A DNA stretch of 64,000 bases from positions 119,008-183,007 of the forward strand of contig CACMRF010000001.1 of assembly GCA_902615995.1 (NCBI GenBank). Reading direction: 5' to 3'. The notes beneath the pieces were generated by a model, which was given only the letters and a program-made list of their open reading frames with translations, had not been told where the DNA came from and made no database searches. How positions within the stretch are numbered: position 1 is the first letter of the stretch; every line of letters begins with the position of its first letter. Source of the DNA: an uncultured SAR116 cluster alpha proteobacterium. Its GTDB lineage: Bacteria > Pseudomonadota > Alphaproteobacteria > Puniceispirillales > Marisalimonadaceae. Position numbers and translations under genes: made by a program. Below are positions 20,074 through 29,068 of the stretch, one piece after another.

Positions 20074-20579
20074 TTCTTTTTGTATAAAACTTCAGATTTA
20101 CAAATTTTGCAAATAAGGTTCTTTTTTCTTCTATAAGATTTTTGCTCCCAACAGAAATTTGAACAATATTTTATCCATCCTGGATTTGAAAAATTTAATG
20201 AATGGTAAACTTTACCAGTACATCCTATTGACAAAGCTTTTTGCTTCCAGATATGGTTATGACCTTGATTAGGTCCAACGAGAGCATGCGATATTTCATG
20301 TAATAACGTATCATTCAAGTCAAAAGAAGACGAATTCCTTAAAAAATAAATTGAAAAAGAAAGTTCCTTTTTAGAATAAATACAGGCACCAGCTCTTCTT
20401 TTTGCATAATCAAAAGTTATTTTCCAATCATTCAAACTAAATTTTTCAAGTTTTGAATTTGCCTTATCATAAAAGTTTTTAAACTCAGATTTATATTCCT
20501 CAAATTTATTCTTTGAAATATTTTTTTTTTTATTTTTTATTAATTTAAATCTACTATTTTTAATTATGTTAAAAATCAT
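20025..20579 (-). CDS. SprT-like zinc metallopeptidase domain protein
   Basis: The track start at 20729 overlaps the divergent ABC gene. ATG 20579 (MIFNIIKNSRFK) gives a more sensible 184 residues. The zinc motif HEISHALVGPNQGHNHIWK (HExxH plus a downstream histidine) and SIGCTG are characteristic of SprT/YgjP-like proteins. Further on, FCWEQKSYR and LICKICKSEVLYK supply cysteines for a zinc ribbon. Eukaryotic SPRTN relatives repair DNA-protein crosslinks; the bacterial role is unclear. The end overlaps mce by 49 bases in antisense. Confidence 0.82.
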   Translation of the reverse strand: MIFNIIKNSRFKLIKNKKKNISKNKFEEYKSEFKNFYDKANSKLEKFSLNDWKITFDYAKRRAGACIYSKKELSFSIYFLRNSSSFDLNDTLLHEISHALVGPNQGHNHIWKQKALSIGCTGKVYHSLNFSNPGWIKYCSNFCWEQKSYRRKKNLICKICKSEVLYKKNYVSSNSTNVPDKSLG

Positions 20580-20601
20580 GTTAAAAGCTTTTTGATCTAA
20601 A

Positions 20602-21237
20602 ATGTTAGAAGTAAAAGATATTACATTTAGTTTTGATAAAAAAGAAAAAAAACCTCTCATTAAAAATTTAAACTTTAAAGTTAAAAAAGGGGAAATACTT
20701 TTTATTTCCGGTAAAAGCGGGCTTGGCAAATCTACATTGCTAGATTTAATTTCAGGATTTCATGACAATAATTTAATTTGGACAGGAAAAATATATCTTA
20801 ATAAACTCGATATAACTAATGCTTCAATTAAAAATAAAAAAATTGGATATATGCTACAAGATTATTTTTTGTTTCCTCATTTTAACGTAAAAAATAATCT
20901 AATTTTTTCTTTACCAAAAGAAACCAAGAATAAAAAAGAACTCGTAATTAATTTTTTGAAAGAAATTAATTTGAATGAATTTTCAAATCATTATCCATCT
21001 GAGCTTTCGGGAGGTCAAAAAGCAAGAATTGCTTGTCTAAGAGCTATTATTTCAAACCCTAATGCTTTGTTATTAGACGAGCCTTTTTCATCATTAGATA
21101 AAAAAACTATGAAATCATTTCAAAAATTTTTATTTGATTATGTCAGAGAATTAAACATTCCTTGTATAATTGTATCACATAGATTAATAAAAAATTTAAA
21201 TAATGTTATTGAACTAAATATTGCAAAATTTACTTAA
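20602..21237 (+). CDS. ABC transporter ATP-binding protein, orphan (YnjD-like)
   Basis: The 211-residue ATPase has Walker A ISGKSGLGKSTLL (around residue 37), Q-loop MLQDYFLFP, signature LSGGQKARIACLRA, Walker B ALLLDEPFSSLD and a switch histidine in IVSHR. It is short and ends soon after the H-loop, like YnjD-type ATPases. No permease or binding-protein gene is adjacent, so its partners lie elsewhere or it has a non-transport role. It is divergent from the SprT-like gene, with 22 bases between the proposed starts. Confidence 0.88.
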   Translation: MLEVKDITFSFDKKEKKPLIKNLNFKVKKGEILFISGKSGLGKSTLLDLISGFHDNNLIWTGKIYLNKLDITNASIKNKKIGYMLQDYFLFPHFNVKNNLIFSLPKETKNKKELVINFLKEINLNEFSNHYPSELSGGQKARIACLRAIISNPNALLLDEPFSSLDKKTMKSFQKFLFDYVRELNIPCIIVSHRLIKNLNNVIELNIAKFT

Positions 21238-21325
21238 AAAATAAATTTAAAATAATTCAGTTGTTTTGGAATCTAAGTATGATACGTTTCTATTTAACTA
21301 ATTACGTAAAAAAGGATTAAGAATT

Positions 21326-21943
21326 ATGTCTTCATATTCATCCATTACTAAAGCTTTTAAAAGTAATGATGCAAAAAAAGTAGTAACAACTGAGGAAGCT
21401 GAAAAAGCAGTTGAAACACTTTTAACATGGATTGGAGATGATCCTAAAAGAGAAGGTCTTTTAGAAACCCCTAAGAGAGTTATTAAGGCTTTTAGTGAAC
21501 ATTTCGCTGGTTATAATGAAAACCCATCAGAAATCCTTTCTAAGACATTTAAAGAAATTCAAGATTATGATGATATTGTTGTTTTAAAGAAAATAGATTT
21601 TGAAAGTCATTGTGAACATCATATGCTTCCAATTATTGGTAATGCAAGTATTGGATATTTACCTAATAAAAGTATTGTTGGAATATCAAAATTAGCAAGA
21701 ATAGTTAATACATTTGCGAAACGTCTTCAAACACAAGAAATAATGACTTCTCAGATTATCAATGCAATCAATGATAATTTAAATCCCATGGGAGTTGGAG
21801 TAGTCATAGAAGCTGACCATCATTGCATGAAAACAAGAGGTGTTCATAAAAAAAATTCTATGATGGTAACCTCACAGTTTAAAGGATCATTTTTAACTGA
21901 TGAAAAGTTAAGAAACAGATTTTTGGACTTTATAAAAGATTAA
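21326..21943 (+). CDS. folE: GTP cyclohydrolase I
   Basis: The 205-residue enzyme makes dihydroneopterin triphosphate from GTP, the first step of folate synthesis. Zinc ligands are visible in ESHCEHHMLPIIG (Cys and His) and in HHCMKTRGVHK (Cys). GISKLARIV and FAKRLQTQE are further signature stretches. The length is normal, with an N-terminal extension typical of proteobacterial forms. A weak AAGGA lies about 10 bases before the ATG. It is 14 bases upstream of the TrkH-like gene, though no functional link is evident. Confidence 0.97.
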   Translation: MSSYSSITKAFKSNDAKKVVTTEEAEKAVETLLTWIGDDPKREGLLETPKRVIKAFSEHFAGYNENPSEILSKTFKEIQDYDDIVVLKKIDFESHCEHHMLPIIGNASIGYLPNKSIVGISKLARIVNTFAKRLQTQEIMTSQIINAINDNLNPMGVGVVIEADHHCMKTRGVHKKNSMMVTSQFKGSFLTDEKLRNRFLDFIKD

Positions 21944-21957
21944 ATCTATAATTAATT

Positions 21958-23403
21958 ATGAAATTTCAACCTGTCATTAATTTAATAGGCTTGTTACTTT
22001 GTACTTTATCAGGATTTATGCTAATACCTGGCTTTGTAGATTACATTCTTGGTGATAAAGACTGGGCAGCATTTTTAGTATCATCATTCATAACTTTATT
22101 TGTTGGAGCTGGACTATATCTATCTTCAAGAGAAAATAATTCTGAACACCTTGAATTAAGACAAGCTTTTCTCTTAACTAATGGTGCTTGGATTTCTATT
22201 TCTCTTTTTGGTTCATTACCTTTTTTATTTTCAAATCTAAATTTAAATTTTATTGATGCACTTTTTGAATCAACATCCGGAATAACAACAACAGGATCGA
22301 CTATAATAGATAACCTAGAACAAGTTTCTTATGGGATACTTCTATGGAGAGCTCTTCTTCAATGGCTAGGCGGAATTGGTATAATTGTAATGGCTATTGC
22401 AATTTTACCAATGTTATCAATCGGTGGTATGCAATTATTTAAGACCGAATCTTATGAAACACCAGATAAAATTATCCCTAGAGCTGCTATTTTTGCCAGC
22501 GGCATTAGTATTGTTTACATCATCTTAACATCTCTGTGGGCTATTATGCTATGGCTTGCTGGAATGCCAATGTTTGATTCTATAACACATTCGATGACAA
22601 CTCTTGCTACTGGTGGATATTCAACAAAATCAGAATCTTTAGGAGCATTCAACTCAGTAAACATAGAAATGATCATTGTCTTTGGAATGATAGTTGGATC
22701 ATTACCTTTTATTCATTATTTATCAATTTTAAAAAACGGCTGGAAAAATTTAATTAATGACCAGCAAGTAAAATGGTTTTTATTTATTTTAATTTTTCTA
22801 ATTTCAATAGTTACATTTAACTTATATATAAACGGACAGAATTTTTTTTCATCATTAAGAGTTTCAATTTTTAATGTAGTTTCAATTGTCACTGGTACTG
22901 GCTTTGGCACTGATGATTTTAGCCAATGGGGAGGTTTTGCAACAACCTTACTTTTAATATTAATGTTTATGGGTGGATGTGCGGGCTCCACAACTTGTGG
23001 TCTAAGAATGGCAAGAATTCAAGTTTTAATAGCTAATGCAAAAACACAAGTGTTAAAACTTTTAACACCTCATGCAGTAATTATTCCTTATTATAATAAA
23101 AAACCAATTCCAGAAACTGTTACTGAATCTGTTATGGGATTTTTCTTTTTATATATACTCGTTTTTATTATTATCTCATGCCTACTTGGAAGTTTAGGAC
23201 TAGATTTTATGACATCTTTATCTGGAGCAGCATCTGCTATAGGAAACGTTGGCCCTGGATTAGGTGAAATGATAGGTCCAAACGGCACTTATGCTGAAAT
23301 ACCTAATTTAGGAAAATTAATTCTTTGTTTAGGAATGATATTAGGAAGATTAGAAATATTCGCAATATTAGTAATGTTTACATCATCTTTTTGGAAAAAA
23401 TAG
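21958..23403 (+). CDS. TrkH-family potassium uptake protein
   Basis: The 481-residue membrane protein has the four-fold pore repeats of Trk/Ktr channels. Filter-like loops are TSGITTTGSTI (around residue 105), TTLATGGYST (around 220), SIVTGTGFGTD (around 315) and SAIGNVGPGLG (around 430), with long helices between them. A cytosolic TrkA partner is not in the window. It would import potassium, perhaps with sodium or protons. It converges with hslO and ends one base before it, with no terminator seen. Confidence 0.92.
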   Translation: MKFQPVINLIGLLLCTLSGFMLIPGFVDYILGDKDWAAFLVSSFITLFVGAGLYLSSRENNSEHLELRQAFLLTNGAWISISLFGSLPFLFSNLNLNFIDALFESTSGITTTGSTIIDNLEQVSYGILLWRALLQWLGGIGIIVMAIAILPMLSIGGMQLFKTESYETPDKIIPRAAIFASGISIVYIILTSLWAIMLWLAGMPMFDSITHSMTTLATGGYSTKSESLGAFNSVNIEMIIVFGMIVGSLPFIHYLSILKNGWKNLINDQQVKWFLFILIFLISIVTFNLYINGQNFFSSLRVSIFNVVSIVTGTGFGTDDFSQWGGFATTLLLILMFMGGCAGSTTCGLRMARIQVLIANAKTQVLKLLTPHAVIIPYYNKKPIPETVTESVMGFFFLYILVFIIISCLLGSLGLDFMTSLSGAASAIGNVGPGLGEMIGPNGTYAEIPNLGKLILCLGMILGRLEIFAILVMFTSSFWKK

Positions 23404-24282
23404 CTATTTCAAATCTTGTTCGCTATAAAATCTTTTTGTCTTACAAAATTCACAAACTACTTCAATTGATTTTTTTTCATTAAACAAATATGTGATTTCT
23501 TTTTGGTCCATTGACTTAAATGTATTTAAAACTCTTTCATTCGAACATTGACAATTATTATTAAGATTTATTTCATCAAAAATTTTTATTTCGTATTGTC
23601 CAAATAAATTTAATAAAATTTGTTTTGATGTTTTGTTTATATTTAGAAATTCTTCAGAATTCATAGTTTCCAAAAACATTAATATAGTTTTCCAATCTTC
23701 ATTTAATTTTTCGGTATTTTTAAAATCATTAATCTCAGGCATTAACTCTAATTTTATTGCACCAGCAATATGATTAGTTTCAGGTTCGTATTTTGTAAGA
23801 TCAAAAATGTTAAATAATTTAAAAAAAGATTTAACTTGCTCAGATGAATTGAAATAGGTGTCGATAGCATCTTTTATAGATTTACCTTTAATTTCAACTA
23901 AACCTTGATAATTTTTAGAAAACTTGCCTTCTTTAATATTTAAAGCCAAAGTTCCATTTGAAATTAGTTTTTCAAAAGGAAGATTTTCAATATTTTCAAA
24001 ATTTTTAACTAATATATAACCCCGAACTGATGAGTTATTATTCAAGTCGACAAAAATTGTTTTAATTACTCCCTCACTTTGAGCCTGAAAGCTAAAAACA
24101 CCATCATTTTTCATTCTAGATCCAATTGACGCAGTAATAGAGATAGAATCAGCAAATATTGAATTTATATTTCTAGGATATTCATTCTTGATAATTTGAG
24201 ATGCTACAGAACTTAATCTTACAATTGTCCCTTTGATTTTTTTATTAATCTGAAAAGGAATAACTAAATTTTCTAAAACCAC
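23404..24282 (-). CDS. hslO: Hsp33 redox-regulated chaperone
   Basis: The 292-residue holdase chaperone is activated when its zinc is released by oxidation. The zinc site is present at the C terminus: NCQCSNERV (CxC) and VVCEFCKTKRF (CxxC). The N-terminal VIPFQINKKIKGTIVRL is typical. It follows argF by 11 bases, giving the argD-argF-hslO order that recurs in alphaproteobacteria. The genes are therefore probably one transcript. Confidence 0.94.
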   Translation of the reverse strand: MVLENLVIPFQINKKIKGTIVRLSSVASQIIKNEYPRNINSIFADSISITASIGSRMKNDGVFSFQAQSEGVIKTIFVDLNNNSSVRGYILVKNFENIENLPFEKLISNGTLALNIKEGKFSKNYQGLVEIKGKSIKDAIDTYFNSSEQVKSFFKLFNIFDLTKYEPETNHIAGAIKLELMPEINDFKNTEKLNEDWKTILMFLETMNSEEFLNINKTSKQILLNLFGQYEIKIFDEINLNNNCQCSNERVLNTFKSMDQKEITYLFNEKKSIEVVCEFCKTKRFYSEQDLK

Positions 24283-24293
24283 AATATAACTTT

Positions 24294-25190
24294 TTAATAA
24301 TTATCTCTACAACAGTGTTTTATTATAGATTTTTGAGCATGAACTCTATTTTCAGCTTGATCGAAAATAACTGACATTTTAGAATCTATAACTTCATCTG
24401 TAACTTCCATTCCTCTATACGCAGGTAAACAGTGCATAAAAATTGCATCTTTTTTTGCTAATGCCATTATATTTGAATTGACTTGGAATGGTTTAAAATG
24501 ATCTATAGATTTATCTTTTTTATCTCCCATAGATATCCAAGTATCTGTCATTATACAATCAGAATTTTTAGCAATATCATTCACGTTATCTGAAATAATT
24601 AGATGTTTGTTTTGCCCTTCTAACCATTTAATTGTATTTTTTGAGACAGAAACTTCACTTGGACAAGCAATAGAAAAATTTATGCCTAAAAGTGCGGCTG
24701 CTTCTACCCAACTTTGAGTTACATTATTATAATCTCCAAACCAAGACACTTTTTTATTTTTAAAATCTCCAAACTTCTCTTTAAAAGTAACTAAATCTGC
24801 AATGACTTGGCAAGGATGGCTATGATTGGTTAAAGCGTTTATAATTGGTTTTGACAAATTATTTTCAACTTCTTTTAAAATTGAATGTTCAAAGGATCTG
24901 ATAATCATAAAATCTACGTATCTATCAAGAACTTTAGTACTATCATGAATACTCTCTCTTTCCCCAAATTTAAACTCATTTGAATTTAGAATTAGAGAGT
25001 TTCCACCTAAATCATAAATACAAACTTCAAACGAAATTCTTGTTCTAAGAGATGGTTTTTCAAAAATCATTAAAACATTTTTATTTTTAAGTATTTTATC
25101 ACATCCATTTTTTTTTATATCAATTGAATCATCAATAATTCTTTCTAGATCTTTTTTAGAAAGATCTTTTATATCAAAAAAACTAGTCAT
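24294..25190 (-). CDS. argF: ornithine carbamoyltransferase
   Basis: The 298-residue enzyme makes citrulline from ornithine and carbamoyl phosphate. The carbamoyl-phosphate loop reads KPSLRTRISFEV, with leucine where most family members have STRTR threonine. NALTNHSHPCQ and the ornithine-site MHCLPAYRG are intact. It overlaps argD by four bases (ATGA-type coupling) and is followed by hslO. Length is normal to slightly short for the family. Confidence 0.96.
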   Translation of the reverse strand: MTSFFDIKDLSKKDLERIIDDSIDIKKNGCDKILKNKNVLMIFEKPSLRTRISFEVCIYDLGGNSLILNSNEFKFGERESIHDSTKVLDRYVDFMIIRSFEHSILKEVENNLSKPIINALTNHSHPCQVIADLVTFKEKFGDFKNKKVSWFGDYNNVTQSWVEAAALLGINFSIACPSEVSVSKNTIKWLEGQNKHLIISDNVNDIAKNSDCIMTDTWISMGDKKDKSIDHFKPFQVNSNIMALAKKDAIFMHCLPAYRGMEVTDEVIDSKMSVIFDQAENRVHAQKSIIKHCCRDNY

Positions 25191-26398
25191 TTTTTATGCA
25201 AATCTTGAGATATCTTTTTTAATTTTAAAAATGCTAAATCAATCTCTTCAAATGATGTATTGAGCGGTGGTAAAATTCTAATGGTATTTTCTGCTGCTCC
25301 AACCAACAAAAGACCTTTTTTTCGGGCTTCTGTAGAAAAATCAGCAACAGAAACTTTTTCTGATAGTTCTATGCCACGTAAAAAACCATATCCCTTCTCT
25401 TTTAAAAATATTGGCTCATTGTGATTATCTAAATTATTTCTTTCATCTTTAATGAGAGAATTTATTTTATCATCCAAATATTTAATTTTCTCATTAAGAG
25501 TTTCTAAAAATCCATCTTCAGTGATTAAATTAATTACCACCTCTGCAGCTCTCATTGCTAAAGGGTTACCTCCAAAGGTACTGCCATGAGTTCCAGGAAC
25601 CATAGCATTACCAACTTCAGATTTTGCAAGAACTGCTCCAACTGGGAAGCCTCCTCCCAATCCTTTTGCAAGTGCAATTATATCAGGTTCAATATTCTCA
25701 TTTTGATATGCAAATAACTTTCCAGAACGACCCATACCAATTTGTACTTCATCAGATATCAGTAAAGATCCATTTTGTTTTGTTAATTTCTCAACTTCTT
25801 TTAAATAATTAATTGGAGCTTTTCTAGCACCACCTTCACCTTGAACAGGTTCGATCAATACAGCGGCTACTTTGTTATTTAATTTCTTTTGTAAATCTTC
25901 AATATTCCCCCACTCAGCATGACTAAATCCTGGAACTTTAGGGCCAAAACCTTCGCGAAATAGAGGTCTATCATTAGCCGCAAGCATAGCTAATGTTCTG
26001 CCGTGGAATGCTCCTGTAACACATAAAATCTCATCTCTTTTAATATCCTTTTTAGACCACGCATATCTTCTTGCTACTTTAACAGCACCCTCAGTGGCCT
26101 CAGCACCAGAATTACAAAAAAAAGCTTGATTTGCACATGAATACTTTACGAGTAAATTCGCAACTTTATCTTGTTCAGGGATTTTATAAAGGTTTGATAC
26201 GTGCCATAATCTAGAGGCTTGATCTTGCAATGCATTTATTAAATCTGGGTGAGAATGCCCAAATGCATTTACAGCAATTCCAGTTGCATAATCTAGATAT
26301 TTACTTCCATCCTCAGAAAATAGAAAACTTCCTTTACCGTGTGTAAATGCAATATCAATTCGACCATATGTTTTCATTATGTCTGGGCTTAAAGCCAT
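25187..26398 (-). CDS. argD: acetylornithine/succinyldiaminopimelate aminotransferase
   Basis: The 403-residue class-III PLP aminotransferase has FCNSGAEATEGAVKVARRY (phosphate-binding), FHGRTLAMLA, LLISDEVQIGMGRSG and the PLP lysine in ALAKGLGGGFPVGAVL. It acts in arginine synthesis and often also in lysine synthesis. The operon with argF supports the ArgD assignment among the many related aminotransferases. Confidence 0.94.
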   Translation of the reverse strand: MALSPDIMKTYGRIDIAFTHGKGSFLFSEDGSKYLDYATGIAVNAFGHSHPDLINALQDQASRLWHVSNLYKIPEQDKVANLLVKYSCANQAFFCNSGAEATEGAVKVARRYAWSKKDIKRDEILCVTGAFHGRTLAMLAANDRPLFREGFGPKVPGFSHAEWGNIEDLQKKLNNKVAAVLIEPVQGEGGARKAPINYLKEVEKLTKQNGSLLISDEVQIGMGRSGKLFAYQNENIEPDIIALAKGLGGGFPVGAVLAKSEVGNAMVPGTHGSTFGGNPLAMRAAEVVINLITEDGFLETLNEKIKYLDDKINSLIKDERNNLDNHNEPIFLKEKGYGFLRGIELSEKVSVADFSTEARKKGLLLVGAAENTIRILPPLNTSFEEIDLAFLKLKKISQDLHKK

Positions 26399-26439
26399 TT
26401 TAAAAATCCTTAGTTAAAAAATAATTATATTAATCTAAT

Positions 26440-27576
26440 TTATACAAAATGTTTAGATAATTTTAAACCTTGGGATTGATAATTATTTTTGCCTTTTATC
26501 TCACCATATAATTTATCCGGGATATTTGACATTGGTTCATAAATTAATCGACAAATAGTTTGTCCATCTTCAATTATGAACGGGACATCATGCGATCTTA
26601 CTTCGAGCACTGCTTTAGTATTATTAGCATTTAATTCTGGAGACCCAAATCCAGGGTCAAAAAAGCCTGCATAGTGTGCTCTGAATTCTCCAATGTTAGT
26701 ATCGTAAGGTCGCATCTCAGCAGCTAGATTTTTTGGAACTGAAACTGATTCCTTGCTACACAATATATAAAAAGCATCTGGACTTAAAACTAAAGATCTA
26801 TTTTGATTTTCTTCAGAAATTATTAAATCATCAATCGTTATCTTCTCCCAAAAAGAGGAGATCTTATAATTTTTAACTTTATCACAATCAATTAATTTCG
26901 AATGTTTTTTTGCTTTATATCCTACAACACCATCAACACCCTTTAAATCAACTGATAAAGGTAATCCATTTTCTAGTTTATCTGATAGTTCAGATGATTC
27001 ATTATTTTTTATCAAATAATGTTTAGATTGAAGTTCAGCCATTTGTTTGTCTGTCAAACTTGTATCACCAATAAAAAACCTCAATTGATTCAATCGAGTA
27101 CCAGTTCTTACAACTACTGAAAAAGTTCTTGGAGAAATTTCCAAATATAGAGAACCTTTATAACCTTTTGGAACATTTTCAAATTGCTGTGTTCTATCAA
27201 CAATTAAACGTGTAAAAACATCTAATCTTCCTGTTGAGCTTTTTGGGTTAGCCATACCTGATATATTTTTTGGTAAATTCAGACCCTCTAATAATTTTAC
27301 AATGTATACACAACCACATTCTAACACTGCACCATTTGATAAACTAAATTCATGCATTGCTATTTGATTTAACTTCTCTTCAACCGTACTATTTTTGCCA
27401 GGTAAAAATGATGCAGGAACACGCCAGGCTTTAAAACCTAACCTTAGATCAATGGATGCTGGTTGAATTAGGTCTTCATTGATATTCTCATTGCTAAACA
27501 TAAAGTTTCTATCAATTAGCTCCTTAATATATTGAGACGGTAAAACACCATTTTTTTCATTATTTAAAAAGATCAT
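26440..27576 (-). CDS. dcd: 2'-deoxycytidine 5'-triphosphate deaminase, long two-domain form
   Basis: The 378-residue protein is about twice the length of E. coli Dcd and matches the alphaproteobacterial form, with two dUTPase-fold units. GMANPKSSTGRLDVFTRLIVD (around residue 110) and AHYAGFFDPGFGS (around 310) are the two copies of the substrate-binding region. The reaction is dCTP to dUTP and ammonia, feeding thymidylate synthesis. It is followed at a short distance by the ABC-2 permease, with no clear functional link. Confidence 0.88.
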   Translation of the reverse strand: MIFLNNEKNGVLPSQYIKELIDRNFMFSNENINEDLIQPASIDLRLGFKAWRVPASFLPGKNSTVEEKLNQIAMHEFSLSNGAVLECGCVYIVKLLEGLNLPKNISGMANPKSSTGRLDVFTRLIVDRTQQFENVPKGYKGSLYLEISPRTFSVVVRTGTRLNQLRFFIGDTSLTDKQMAELQSKHYLIKNNESSELSDKLENGLPLSVDLKGVDGVVGYKAKKHSKLIDCDKVKNYKISSFWEKITIDDLIISEENQNRSLVLSPDAFYILCSKESVSVPKNLAAEMRPYDTNIGEFRAHYAGFFDPGFGSPELNANNTKAVLEVRSHDVPFIIEDGQTICRLIYEPMSNIPDKLYGEIKGKNNYQSQGLKLSKHFV

Positions 27577-27594
27577 TTATGATTCCATTATCGA

Positions 27595-28404
27595 CTATGA
27601 TTTTAATCTGTAACCACTATTAAGCACGTACCAAGCAGAATAACCTAAAATAAAATTGAAACCTAATAATATTATCAATGAAATATAAGGTGATATATCA
27701 CTGACACCTAAAAAACCATATCTAAAACCATCAATTATATAAAAAAAAGGGTTTGAATACGCTATTGGTTTTAAAAATTCGGGTAAACGTTCAATAGAGT
27801 AAAATGTTCCAGATAAAAAAGCCAAAGGTTGAACTACAAAATTTGAAACAATCGCTAATTGATCAAATTTTTGAGCCCAAATACCTGCAATGATGCCTAT
27901 ACACGATAATGCAAATCCCCCAGATAAAAGGAATATAAATGTCCAAATATAATTTATTGGTAAGTTTGTTATTCCAAGTATTAATAATAATAAAAATGAA
28001 GCAAGGAATACTATAGTACCTCTTGTAATTCCTGCCAAATTATGAGCAGTAAAAATTTCTACTGAGCCTAATGGTGCTAATAATAAATCTACAATCGATC
28101 CTGTAACCTTAGCAGTCATAAAAGCAGATGAGGTGTTTGCAAAAGCATTTTGTAAAACACTCATCATCAAGAGGCCAGGAATTAAAAAAGAAATATATGA
28201 AATACCCTTAATGCCTGCAGATCTATCAATTGCAATAGAAAATACAACTACAAACAATAATGTGGTAACCATTGGAGCTGTTATAGTTTGAAGAAAAACG
28301 CTAGTGAAACGTTTTACTTCTTTCAAGTAGAGAGTATATAAACCAAGCCAATTTACAATATTTATGTCTCTTCTTATACTTAAGTATTTGTTTTTATTTT
28401 TCAT
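27595..28404 (-). CDS. ABC-2 type transporter permease, orphan
   Basis: The track starts at TTG 28431. ATG 28404 (MKNKNKYLSIRRD) seems better, giving 269 residues. Six membrane segments follow an amphipathic N-terminal helix (LYTLYLKEVKRFTSVFLQTI), and the conserved ABC-2 region GTFYSIERLPEFLKPIAYSNPFFYIIDGFR lies near residue 210. This resembles YadH-like export permeases. No ATPase gene adjoins it. It lies divergent to recX with 51 bases between the starts. The exported substrate is unknown. Confidence 0.85.
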   Translation of the reverse strand: MKNKNKYLSIRRDINIVNWLGLYTLYLKEVKRFTSVFLQTITAPMVTTLLFVVVFSIAIDRSAGIKGISYISFLIPGLLMMSVLQNAFANTSSAFMTAKVTGSIVDLLLAPLGSVEIFTAHNLAGITRGTIVFLASFLLLLILGITNLPINYIWTFIFLLSGGFALSCIGIIAGIWAQKFDQLAIVSNFVVQPLAFLSGTFYSIERLPEFLKPIAYSNPFFYIIDGFRYGFLGVSDISPYISLIILLGFNFILGYSAWYVLNSGYRLKS

Positions 28405-28455
28405 AGTTATTAGTATTATTTTTAAAAACAATTTATAAAAAAAATCAAATTTAAA

Positions 28456-29010
28456 ATGAATGATGAAAATAAAATTTTAGAATTTCTTAATAAAAATGGA
28501 TTAAGATATTTATCGAAGTTTGAAACTACAGAAGCTCAATTTAAATCTTTTTTAAAGAAAAAAATTGATGTTTTCGAACCAAAATTAAGTCCATACAAAA
28601 AAAATGAATTTATTAATTTAATTACAGAAAAAATGAAAAAGTTAAATTATGTTAATGATTTAAGATATTCTGAAATTAAAGGTGAAAAAATCTTTAACAG
28701 TGGTGGTTCAAAAAAGCTTCTTAAATTTAAATTAGATGAGAAAGGCATTGATCATGACGTTATTGAAAAGATTACAGATAAGTTTTTTTCTAACAAATTA
28801 GACGAAATTCAATCCGCTTTAATTTATACTAAAAAGAAAAAAATAGGTCTATTTTATCAAAAAGATTTAAATAAAATAGATGCCACTAATTTAAAAAATA
28901 AATGGTTTGGGGCTCTTGCAAGAAGAGGTTTTTCATATGAAACAGCCAAAAAAGTTTTCGAGATAGATAATTTGTCTGAAGCAGAAAACATTATTAATAG
29001 AACAGTTTGA
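28456..29010 (+). CDS. recX: RecX-family regulatory protein
   Basis: The 184-residue helical protein has the RecX three-helix repeat pattern, including YVNDLRYSEIKGEKIFNSGGSKKLLKFKLDEKGI in the second repeat and LARRGFSYETAKKVFE in the third. Members bind RecA filaments and limit recombination. Divergence is high, as is usual for this family. recA is not in the window. It lies 58 bases before acs on the same strand, each with its own likely signals. Confidence 0.75.
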   Translation: MNDENKILEFLNKNGLRYLSKFETTEAQFKSFLKKKIDVFEPKLSPYKKNEFINLITEKMKKLNYVNDLRYSEIKGEKIFNSGGSKKLLKFKLDEKGIDHDVIEKITDKFFSNKLDEIQSALIYTKKKKIGLFYQKDLNKIDATNLKNKWFGALARRGFSYETAKKVFEIDNLSEAENIINRTV

Positions 29011-29068
29011 AAATTTATTATATTATAATGTATCAGTAAGTTAGAAAAATAATTTTAAAGGTAAAACA

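Noticed and set aside
20580-20729. N-terminal extension of the SprT-like protein to 20729
   Set aside because: It runs antisense through the ABC ATPase start and encodes no family sequence; ATG 20579 is sufficient.
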